Origin: Temnopleurus reevesii
Lineage: Eukaryota; Echinodermata; Echinoidea; Temnopleuroida; Temnopleuridae
NCBI GenBank assembly: GCA_036244855.1
Contig: BQKZ01000582.1
Span: 27,274-91,273, forward strand
Direction of reading: 5' to 3'
Length of the DNA stretch: 64,000 nt
The position numbers were made by a program, and so were the translations under genes. Positions within the stretch are counted from its first letter, which is position 1, and each line of letters opens with the position of its first letter. Of this stretch, positions 40,401 through 52,400 are shown piece after piece. Under the pieces are notes generated by a model. The model saw only the letters and a program-made list of their open reading frames with translations, was not told where the DNA came from and made no database searches.

Positions 40401-43400
40401 AATGGTGTCATCATATAAGTCAATGTTTTGTTAAATGCAAGCAAGCATACCGAGGACCAATGATACTGATAGTGACTGAATATTTATCTGGACCCTATTC
40501 AGGCGCATAGCCAGGAGATGACAGAGAGGCAAGTGCCACACTTTTGAAATTTAATAAATATGAGGTTCATAGGAAAATGGATAGATGAAATTAGGGTGCA
40601 CCCCTGTAAAAAAAAGGTGTTCACGAGAATAGAAATTTCCAAATAGACATTTGGAGACAGTGAATAAAGTATCTTTCTAAGACTCATTGGTATAGATCTA
40701 CAATGTACATGAAGTTTCCATGACGCTATTTTACCTAAGTTCAATAGTTGTTGCTATATACCTGTTTATTGAGGAGTGGGATATGTTTGATGCTCCCCTG
40801 AGGGGGAGAAAGTAGGTTGGTTAAACTTTGCCAAAAAATGCTTCATCTGGCCTTTGTCTTTCCATGAACTTACTATTGGGGAGTTACTACTTGTGCAATA
40901 CTATGGTGCACACATGGTTGTTGTCTGGATATTGTTTCTGCATACGTACGAAGAATGGAAGAATGATGAAAAAATGAAGAATAAAAATGAAAGAAGGTGT
41001 TTTGTTTCTTTTTTATATGGTTTCTGATTCGTCCTTGTCAAATATTTACCCTAATAAATTGGAGTATTTATTAGTTTAAAAAAGGTTCATACTAGCAAAG
41101 ACTTCAAGTGTTAAAAGTATAACCATTATATATTTTTAATTCTTATATGTAAGTCAAACTTACATGACGTGTTTTATGCCGACATTTATGTTTACATACC
41201 ATATTAGAGGTATATTTTTATGAAGAAGTATTGTGTTTCCTTAAAATTCCTCCCACATTTTGGGCAGTTTCCAACCTAGACAAAAGAATTATTAAGTTTG
41301 CTATTTTAATTTGTTATAAATTTTATATTCATCATGTAACAGTACTATCAATACAATAGGTATACATGCAGTACGCAGTATAGTCTGTACAATACAACTA
41401 CCAAAGGTAAACACATGTTTCTGAAAAAGACCCATCTTTTCACCAAATTCCTGCATTACCGGAACTACTTCCACACAAGTTGCCTCTCAGCCCAACTCCC
41501 CCACACACACCAATGGGTTAGGCCACTGTATAAACAAGCTCATTATTTATGCACACCTGTCTGGCGCACGACCAGCTGTGCTCTCATTGGTCACTTGTGT
41601 CTTCCCTCATGCATTATGCATGAGTGGGTATTGTAAACTTCTCTGGCACTATTGACCTTTCTCCTTCATGCACCTCTTTCTTGGTCCTGTGTACCCATCT
41701 TTTTACTCTCTCCTTGGGATTGGGGTATTGGAATGCATTGCCAAGCTCCAACACAGTGGCACCTGCAATAGGCTGCATAAAAACTTACTTAGGAAGTGGT
41801 CTAAGGGTCGAAGGTCAGCGGCAGTTTGAACATAAACATAGGCTTTTCCCTGCTTGTGAATTCACTCAACTGCACTGTGCATGGAGGGCATGCTGTATTT
41901 GCTCTTGAACTTATCTCACTTGCAGTGAATTTAGTGAGGGGATGGTTGAGCACAAATTGTTGTATGCAGTTAGGATTGGGAGCTTTTAATAGTGTGATAT
42001 AAAATAGAAAGATTAGGTCTGGGTGATGAAAACTTTGTGTTGTATAATAGTGCATAATAAAAGCTAGAGAGGAAAATCTGTCCTTGGATTTAGAGTAGGT
42101 CTTGAGGACTAGGAATAGAAAAGGAATAAATTGTTTCTTTGAATACAGGATGTTTAAAAGTTACATCAATATTAGCTAATGTAACTTTATCTTACCGAAA
42201 AAGTAATAAAACCAACATGAATAAAGGTTAAACAATCATTCCAGATTGAATCAATATTTGGAGGGATTTATGAGCGAACTAGATACATGAAGGCCTATAT
42301 ATCAAACAAAATGCTTTAGTAAATTCAGCTTTCAATCTTCAGGTTCAGTATTAATGCAATAATTAGTTGACTAAAACAAGACATTGGTGTGTATTTTAGA
42401 ATCACCAATCACCATTCATTCAAATAGCTTGATGATTTATCTAAGAGAAATTTATTCATAAAAATAGAAGCATATCAGGAGTGTCTTTTGAAAAGACTCA
42501 TAACTCACGCATAAACACACACACACACACAAGCACACACAGGGAGAAAAAATCAATACATACATGTCATACTGACATACATATCAAAACTGAGTAGTTC
42601 CTTGCTTACTAAATTACTAAAAAAGGAGGTACTGAAACATATTGATTTTGGACAACAGGCCTATATGCACTGTATGTGGTCATGAACTTTCAATACTCAA
42701 CTCCATAGCAGTCTCTCTTCTCCCCTCCCATAATTCTCAAGAGGGCCCCAACTCTTCCACCATCTCTCTTTCTTTTGTCGTACCCTGTTGATTCAGTCCA
42801 TGGATAACAATAGCCTCTAATAACTGAAGAGCTGGTCCACTATTGTTGCTTGGCCATGGAGGCTTGCCGATTATTTTCTTTCCATGGTGCTTTCAAAAAT
42901 ACATTTTCTCCCCAAATTTGTCTTCATTTTCTACCTTATAAGTGGAACTTGTGTATTCCGTATTATGAATACTTCATGATGTCTTAACTATAAATGTTTT
43001 TCACTTTTTTTCCTCAAATCAATTATTTGAAGAAAAAAAGTAATTATTCAAAGTCTAATTGGTTCAAACATATCTAAAAAGTTTGGCTATAAAGGAACAC
43101 CCCCCAAAAATAATAAAACCGCCAATTTGAGTTTGTGACATTCGCCATCCTACTAACATGTATTTGAAATCAAGATTTAAATGTTAGCATGAATTATTAA
43201 ACAGCTGAACCAAATATTTTCTTATGAGAGAAAGCGTGATAACAATTACTGTATGTTTTCTCCTGGGAGAAAATATGTGATTCAGTCCATTGGTGATTTT
43301 TTTTTTTTTAAATTTCTGTTCTCATCCCTTTTCTGGAACAATTGGCATCTTTGTAAATGTTCCAGGATGTAGAAATGGCATATTCTATATCAAGAAACAC

Positions 43401-46400
43401 TCATTGAAACAGATCCTATTTCCCACGCCATGAAGACAATTCTTTCCCCAAAATACAATGAATACCACGTTCTGAGTTATCTCATTTCACATTGTTCCTC
43501 TCTTATACAGGAGCAATTGGGCCAGAACGTGTGTCTAAGAAAGAAAATTGATATGGAATATTTAGAGATGAAAAGGTGTTTGTCATGAAACTTTTGTATA
43601 AGATGATTATGATCAGATGTTTTTGATGATTGTATCTGATTAGAGTTCAGAAATCGATGAACCCAAGAATAAAAGTTGATGTGTAATGAGTGTTTGAGTG
43701 TCATCACCTGGAAATTCATTGATTTACATTGATTTCTTTTTGGAGAAGTCATAATTATATTTTTTTACCAATCTGTAGAATATTCGTGTTATCATGTATC
43801 TTAAATCAGTTTTGTCCATTAGTGAGCATTCCTTTCCTTTTTTAATATGCTCCAGTATTCTTTCAAAACAGACTGTTAGGGATACAAATGTTATAAGGGA
43901 AAATCCTCTTCTATTTTTGGTCTATTTTAATACTTTCTGTTTCTTGTTTCTGTGAATAATTCTCATGATATCACATTTTAATTTCCTGTGCTATATCACG
44001 ATTGCTTTACAAAATATTTTTTTTTAACAAAGTTTTAGTATAGAACTGTAAAGTGAAGCGTCTAAAACTGGTAATCAAATATGAAAAGTCAAATTATTCC
44101 ATGTCTTTGGGTATACATGTTTGGGTGGTAGGCATTGCTATTGATATGAAAGTGGATATGTCATCCCCTCTGAAAGCACAAAAAACAAAGAAGAAAAATG
44201 TTAATATTCAAATTACAATTAATTGCAACCTGAGATGGCGGGTCTTTGATTGGATTTGTTTGAAGAAAACAAGTGTCATTACTTTTATTTTATTTCTTCT
44301 GTATAAAACTCTTCACAATAATAGTTTGTCCACCATCGACAGTGTCAATGTTGTCCTTAGTACCATATGTACCAATCAGAATATTGTAAAATAGCAATTA
44401 TAAATTAAGCCACGAACTGCCAGAGGCAAGGGACTTGTTTGCGTGTCATTTGCCTGTTCTCAAAGGTGTGCTAAATTAGTTACACCTTTACTTTTTAAAA
44501 TATAATTCAACATTTACCAATGGTTGCTTGAGAAAGTTTGGGGGAGTTTTGGGAAGTGGCTCAGTATGGGGTTTGTAAAGCTGGGGTTAATGACTTCCTT
44601 TAATTTTCCAATACAAATAATAATTAAAGTGATGTTTTTATAAGGCTATATCCGTGGTGACCCAATGGAGTTTACTTGGTTATTCAATTTACTTATATGA
44701 ATACATCTTAATATGCATAAATGTATGTTGTTTTTTTCTGATTTAGAAAAAAGTGTTTTTTTTCGTTCGGGGTTCAGCTTCCCCTTAACACAATATTTTC
44801 TATAGTTCATCCATAATAAGTCCATAACCAGTTCATTTCATGCTGATATGTTTATTATTTCACATTTCACTCAATACAAAATATGATCATCAACACAAAT
44901 TATTTTTAGGGTTGAAAATGTGCATATGATTTTCACAAACAACCATAATCATCAGGGCACATATAAATCAAGATTTATGTATGTTTACAGCATTTAAATA
45001 AAATCATGTAAGCCGATTTCTCAATCATATCTCTATTTTTGTTATCTTCCCCCTACAGATGTGATTCCGCACACGTGGGAACGTATTGCGAGTACAACGA
45101 CCCGTGCTTCAACAACTTCTGCCAGAATGACGGAGTCTGCGAAGTGAGTTTCCAGAGTGACGGGAGCCCGCCGACGTTTGAATGTAACTGCACGTTAGGT
45201 TACTATGGCAGTCTATGCGAGCAGGAGACGGACAGTGTTTGTACTATGGTGCAACCTTGCCAGAATGATGGACTGTGCCGGTTGACGACGTCGCTCTGGA
45301 ATTACGAATGTGACTGCACTCCAGCAAAAACTGGTACTTAACAACATTAATGTCATGTAAAGTTTAACTTATAAATACAAAGAATAAGAAAAAAATAATT
45401 TTATCGCTTTTCTATTGATTTTTCCTCAACAATATTGCCCCTTCAGATAGCAAAAACATTAAACATGGGCCTTGTAGCTGTATCATGGATTATAGAAATA
45501 GGATTACAAAACAAATATAAGATGTATATTAGAATGAAGAAACAAAACGTTGAAGGATTCAGTTGAAGAAGTGAAGCACAGTTGCAAGGTAGAAATATGG
45601 TGATAAAACATTCAAGCAATATTATATAGCAAGCTTTTTGTAACTCCTCATTAGAGGGAATATGCTGATCTATATGAATGATGATGATGATGATGATTAA
45701 AATGTTACTGTTGAATGTGATGTTGATAGTAACGTGACAGTGATAATTAAGATTAGTGCTGACGAACTTTACTATATATGACACTTTCTTTTTCTTCTAA
45801 TGATCGACTTCAGCAGAAGTGACAATCTGACACCCAACTCTGTCGTTTAATAATTATAAATGTTTTTTTAATTTCATCTGTAGGTATTAACTGTACAGAA
45901 GAAAACTTCTGTGTCAGCAATCCTTGTCTGAATGGGGCATACTGTATATCTTCATCGAATGGATACACATGCGATTGTGCAGAAGGTGAGACTTACACAT
46001 TCATTTAATGTACTGTAATAGAAGAAATTTTCATGTTGTATAACCTTCTTAGGGTAGAGACCATTGCAAACCATTCCAAAATATTAATGAGACACGTTTG
46101 TAATCTTATGTAAACTGAGGCATTTCTTGATTGAGCAAATATATTATGGGAAAAGAGCATCTAACAGAAAGCAGTAGCCGTACCAAATTATGGTGAAAGC
46201 CTCAAATTTAGTTTTGTTTCAGATTTGTCAAATTGTTTTGTCTCATACTAATTGCAATGATGCCATGAGATAATCGACTTTTGCAAATGTCAATTCCTCA
46301 TGAAATTTGTGAAAGGTAGATTTTACAATATTCCCTCTAATCATGTATGTCATTTTAGTATTCTATATAAAACAATTTGAAGAATGCATTATAGTGTAAT

Positions 46401-49400
46401 GTATAAACTGCATCCTCTAATCCCAACTCTTACTATCCGATAGGTTTTGAGGGGGCGACCTGCCAGAACGACATCAACGAATGCACGCGACCAAATGGTC
46501 CCACTGTATGTTTTAACGGGGGCACTTGTCACAACCTGAATGGTGGCTTCTGGTGCGAATGCCCGCGGGAGTTCACGGGAGACCAGTGCGCGTCAGCGTA
46601 CGAGCCATGTTCCCCTGATCCGTGTCTGAACGGCGGCCAGTGCGCTTCCACCGGACCCTACTCCTTCACCTGTACATGTCCTAGCGGTGAGTACGGGTGC
46701 AGAACAAATTTTTAAGTCATTTCTGGAAGAAGTTCCTCCTTGTGATAATCCTTTTTACACAAGCAACATTAGGCATTAGTTAACGTTTTGTTTTAATTCT
46801 CAATTGATCAGTCATGACGTGACAGCATTCATAATGGTGTGAGAAGTCTTCATTTTGTGCTTCAAAACTTAAATAAAGAAAATCACCATTATAGAAACCT
46901 ACAGGAATTATTTTCCAAGTAATGCTAAGCACAGTTCTCATAGACATTTTGAATATACACATGTGTGATAAACTATCTACAATATTCAAAACTACAACTC
47001 TCACAATGTACTCGAGCATGCTCAATTTTTCACAGTTTAATTATCAATCAATGAATTAATATTATTAATCTTCTGATAGCGAATTAATGTCTCAGCATAG
47101 TAAAAATATTTATAAAACATATTCTTGTTGCTCGTATCATTGAAGAAGCATTCCTATTCACTTTGTAAACTTTCCGTAACAATTCTTGAAATGATAATTG
47201 TTCTTCTATCTACATTATTACAGGCTTTATGGGAGAAACATGTGAGATAAAACTCAACGATTGTACGCAGCACATGTGTCTCAACGGTGGCAAATGCATG
47301 GATGGAGTCAACAATTACACCTGCTTATGTCCTCCAGAATATGAAGGTAAGCATTGCAATTCTTCTGTGTCTTGTGCTACAAAAGTCCCCTTCAGGTTGC
47401 AATGATCAGAGTCAATAGCCAATTTAATCGAGATGGTAGTCTTCGAGACTTTACCAAACTAGTTACATGTAGGTGTTTACAGTATACAGTATTCACGTAT
47501 GAAATACCAGTTGGGAATAGATGATCGATTGATGTTTACTTGAAAAGAATTTTATACCATTTACCATCTACAGCGTATTCTTCCCTCTGGAGCAATGATA
47601 TAGATATCATTTCGTGATTATTTGTTCTAACTTGCAATGATCAAGCCAACGAAGGAGTTTTTAATCAAAGATATTTGGACTTAAAGTCATAACCTCTTAC
47701 CTGTTGCGAATCTTTCTGTGAAGAACCCAACTCTCTTTTATTACGTGGTGTTTTAACACAGATGTTGCTGGTTTGAATCCTGCCCACAGACTCCATCACA
47801 CAGCATTATCGTACTTAACATATATGTGGGCCATTGGAGACAAATTAGATGTTTATTTATGAATCTTTGTTCCTTTCAGGTCAATTTTGTCAACATGACG
47901 TCGACGAGTGCAACACGCCCATCAACCCATGCTTCAACGGAGCAACATGAGCCAACACCATCGGCAACTTCACCTGCGTTTGTGTGGCTGGCTGGGAGGG
48001 ACGTTACTGTGAGATTAACCATGACGATTGCAACCCTAACCCCTGTCTCCTTGGAAACTGCACTGACGGAGTGTCTACGTTTACTTGCACATGTCCACCT
48101 GGAAAAACTGGTAAGAAAATAAGGCTAAAAATAATTGTTTTGTTGCCCTCCAACGAAAGACCATCTGAATATTTTAGATAAACATGTGAACATTTTCTGA
48201 TGTTTTTTTTCTCAATCCCTTCGAAGTCTTATTTTCTACATGAAATGTGTTTGAAAAAAGAATAATTTAAACAATTTCTAACTGACTGGCGTTATTCTTC
48301 AAAAAGTATTTCTAAATTTTTATTTGCTAAAAGAGTGTATTGAAAGAAATTCGCAATTGAATTCTAAATAAAGTTAATTGGCATGCTTCAATCAAAATGG
48401 TCCTAGTATTTCTATTTCTTAAAGATAACACAATGTGAGTCGGTTGCAGCACGCATTGAGTAAATAATGATAATGATAATAGATGCAATTTTGAATGTGC
48501 CAAATCTATCCTGCTGGATGCCCAAGCTAAAGCAGAAGGGAGGAATATGGGTGAAATACTGAATTAATAAATTAATTTCAATGGATAAGAAAAGAAACCC
48601 AAAACAGAATGATAAATAGAAAAATCTACATGTGCTTGCTATCCACAGGTCTACTTTGCCACCTGGAAGATGCATGCATCAGTAACCCCTGCCACCACAC
48701 AGCAGTGTGTTCAACATCCCCTCAAGATGGGTCATACGTGTGCTCCTGCGCAACGGGCTATACGGGATACAACTGCTCCGTGGACATCGATGAATGCAGC
48801 CTCAGTCTAAGTATGAAGATATTTGTTTTCTCCTCAATAATGCATAATTAATATAGATGCACAATACAACATTAGAATTGTTTTCTCCTCAATAATGCAT
48901 AATCAATACAAATACACAATACATAATTAGAGTCTGAATGACAACATTTCTCAAGAAAAGTGAGAGAAGATAACGTCTAATGATGATCATGCTCTAAGCC
49001 ATTCACTAGTGATGAAAGTCTTGAATTTGATTGAAAATACACCTAATGCATAATCCGCAAGTGTTGGCATCTTTGAATAGGCTGGTTTACCAATAGATGC
49101 AAATGTTATGCATGGTTTATACAAAAAGGTTGTTCCTGATGACTTGAAAGCATGCTGGAAACTTTCCTGATAAAGCAGCTAGTACTTTATGCAAACTGGA
49201 TTCCAAGTATTGTAATGTTATTGTTACTAGCCTGTCAAAACGGATACCACCTAACTGTGATCGTTGGCAAGAAATGTGAATGAATCTGAATATATTAGTA
49301 AACTGGTCTATTCAGAGATGCTGACACTTGCAGATTATGCATTAGGTGTATTTTCAATCAAATTTGATGCTTTTATTACGGATGAATGACTTAGAACAAT

Positions 49401-52400
49401 GTTATTGCTATAATGATTGCTCTCACTTTTGTTAAGAAATGTTGTTATCCACATTCTAATTTTATATCATACATATTTTGGAATTGTTGGCATCTCTACC
49501 TATTTCCCAAATAATCCAACAATATCAGCTTTTCAGATAGTGCATGGCGATTGAGATCCTACAATTTTCACTGTGTCAAATAGTATGTGGTTGATAAAAA
49601 TGAATGAATTTTTTTTTCATCTACAGCCCCGATATGTGGTCCTGAGGGAAGGTGTCACAACTTTGACGGTGGCTACGAATGCCTCTGCAACCCAGGACTG
49701 ACTGGCGAAAGATGCGAGTCCGACATCGACGAATGTCTAGATGATCCGTGCCGAAACGGCGGGACGTGTTACAACCGTCGAGGGTCGTATCAGTGCGTCT
49801 GCCTTCCAGGTATCTCTTTCACTGCTATTTCTCCGTGGGGTTTAGGGAGATTGATAGATTGTATATTCAAATATCTTGAAAAGAAAATAAGCTTAATCAG
49901 TCATTTATATCCAGAGACCAGTTTTATACTCTCATCATTTTTCTGAGATATTGAAAAATTAGGGAAAAAGTAACCAAGTATTTCGAGTTCATCAGATCTA
50001 TCAAAGCCATAAAACCCAGCCTGATTAGGATTTTATGTAAGCCATCATTGATATAGATAACAACAATTTGGTAATTTAAATTTTTTGAATAAAAATAGTG
50101 CGAACGGATGCATTTGACAAAGATATGGTGACACATTGATAATTTCTGTTCTAATCCCACCGCTGCCACCAAATTAACAAAAAGGGCCAAAACTCTCTAA
50201 TCCTAAGTAACATTGCATCTCCTGTCATTCCAGGTTTCATGGGAACGAGCTGCGAGACTGACATCAACGAATGCCACAGCAACCCATGCTTCAACGGAGC
50301 TAGCTGTCAAGACCAGATTGGTTCCTACCATTGTGAATGTGCTCCAGGTTACTCGGGCACACGATGTCAGGTCGACATCATGGAATGCTCGTCATCGCCT
50401 TGTTACAACGGGGGAACTTGTCTTGATGGCGTAAATCGCTTCCAATGCCTGTGTGCAACAGGTGAGATACAAAGTATTATTTTTGGAGTTTTATAAAAGT
50501 TTTTGCTTATGATGGTCTTATCGGCAGGAGCACATTTAACCAACTGGCATCAGTGCCAATGATGCCTACCCCCCCCCCCCCCAAAAAAAAGGGGAAGAAT
50601 TATTTGGTTTTGCTTCATGCTCAACAAATAACCCTGTGAAAATACATGCATTTACGGTTATTCATATCTATCAGAGAGCACGATGGTAGTTTTCTTGTAC
50701 GGAAGTGATTTCGCGAAGTGTTCACAATGCGCGCACCTGGTATATAATACATGTAGAAGATATCCCAGCAGGCTCCTGGAAATGAACAACAGTAAAGGCA
50801 TGTATTGTGCAAGCTGATTATTTAAAAAAAAAAATAATTCTTATACAAAGCTGAAAGTATGATCCAATGAAATGTCTGATGCTTACTGAAGGAATCATGA
50901 ACGTTTAAGTATCTGATCTTTAAATAGAATGAATTTAACAGACTTGTTACGCATCTTTTTTCCTTTTTCTCTGCAGGATATGAAGGGATATTTTGTGAGA
51001 TTGAAAGCGACGAGTGCCAGGATGAACCATGTTTGAATGGAGGAGTTTGTGTGGATCTGGTTGGAGAATACCGGTGTGAATGCCCCACAGGAACGACAGG
51101 TTAGTACAATTATGTGGAGTTCCTCAAGGCTGTATTGAGGGTCCATATCTTTTCACTGTTTGTGCTAATCCTACAAGAGATGTCAAATTACATGGAGGTA
51201 AATCACTTAGCATCTATGCATATGATTTGTAATATAATGCTTTTTGAAAGGAAATTTAATGGAAAAACGAATGGGCTCTTTTTTTCAGTTTTTACTAATT
51301 TAGCTTCAGCTAAGACATATCAAATAATGCATAGATCTGAATGAAATCAGGACCATGAACTTCTACGTGATGATTATAATTTAAGTTCTGATTGGATGTG
51401 TAACTAATCCTCATTGCAGCATGATATGTTCTTGTGCATTTTGTAAGATACGTTTTTTTGCTGTAATATTAGTAATTAACTTTATTTCTGTTTGATTTTC
51501 CAGGAGAAAATTGCCAATACAACATCGACGATTGTAACTCCAACCCATGCGTGAATGGTGCTATATGCATTGACGAGATCAACGAATACAGGTGCGAGTG
51601 TCCTGATGGCTACGACGGTACGCATTGCGAGAATGACATCAACGAATGTGCATCCGGGCCGTGTTACAACGGTGGTACTTGCATCGATGAAATCAACGGA
51701 TATCGCTGCCAGTGTCCATTCGGCTACCATGATCCATTCTGCATGTCTGACATCAACGAATGTCACAGCGATCCGTGCCGCAACGGCGGTTCGTGCCGGG
51801 ACGGCGTCAACGAATACACCTGCGAATGTCTCGCAGGTTACGCGGGAGATCGCTGCGAGGCTGATTTCGATGAGTGCTCGTCGAACCCGTGCCAGCATGG
51901 AGGCTCCTGCAACCACGGATTAGCATTCTACAACTGCACATGCAGGCTGGGGTACACGGGACAGAACTGCGAGACGAATATCGACGACTGCGAGTCAGAG
52001 CCGTGTTTGAATGGGGGAACGTGCATCGATGGCGTGGCTTCGTTTCAGTGCGTTTGCCCTACGTTATTCACAGGGAATCTGTGTGAGACAGAGAGGTCTC
52101 CGTGTGATGATCATGAGTGTCAAAATGGAGCTACCTGTATGTCTTCTCTGGGTTACTCTGGATACTCCTGCAGGTGCCCCAATGGATTCCAAGGTAAATC
52201 ATCTTTGTATTATTTTGAGGCGTCAGTTACACAAAGACACCAATTTCACCATTCTTAGAAAATGCATACAAAGATTTTGGCCCATATTGCTAAGGGTATA
52301 AAAATTGAAAACAAGTTCTTTTCTTTATGACAAGAAACCATTTTATGTCATTGTGTTAATAAGAATCGTCACACTCCCCTGAGTATTTTGATACCAAAAC

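Larger units (their letters stand above)
13981..45058 (+). other. Notch: Notch intron 2 (31 kb)
   Basis: It begins GTAAGT and ends CCCCTACAG. It splits the first EGF repeat and makes up almost half of the window. Apart from the elements listed separately (MITE-like pairs, minisatellites, hairpins, one coding-like minus-strand ORF), long stretches such as 14000-20100, 21250-23300 and 37000-41400 are AT-rich DNA in which I see nothing definite. Seven canonical YGTGGGAA sites fall inside it. Confidence 0.8.
45334..48648 (+). other. Notch: Notch introns 3-7
   Basis: Introns at 45334-45883, 45986-46443, 46687-47223, 47347-47879 and 48111-48648. All are GT-AG and AT-rich. I see only a GAT triplet run at 45678-45699; no extra EGF-coding segment is visible in them. 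Confidence 0.8.

Noticed and set aside
47948..47950. Selenocysteine as an explanation for the TGA at a Cys position
   Set aside because: The Cys must form a structural disulphide in a repeat type not known to use selenocysteine, and a SECIS element would lie in the 3' UTR outside the window. A point error or null allele is simpler.
51482..51916. 144-codon minus-strand open frame opposite exon 12
   Set aside because: It is the antisense shadow of GC-rich EGF coding; the + strand frame has perfect EGF cysteine spacing and splice sites.
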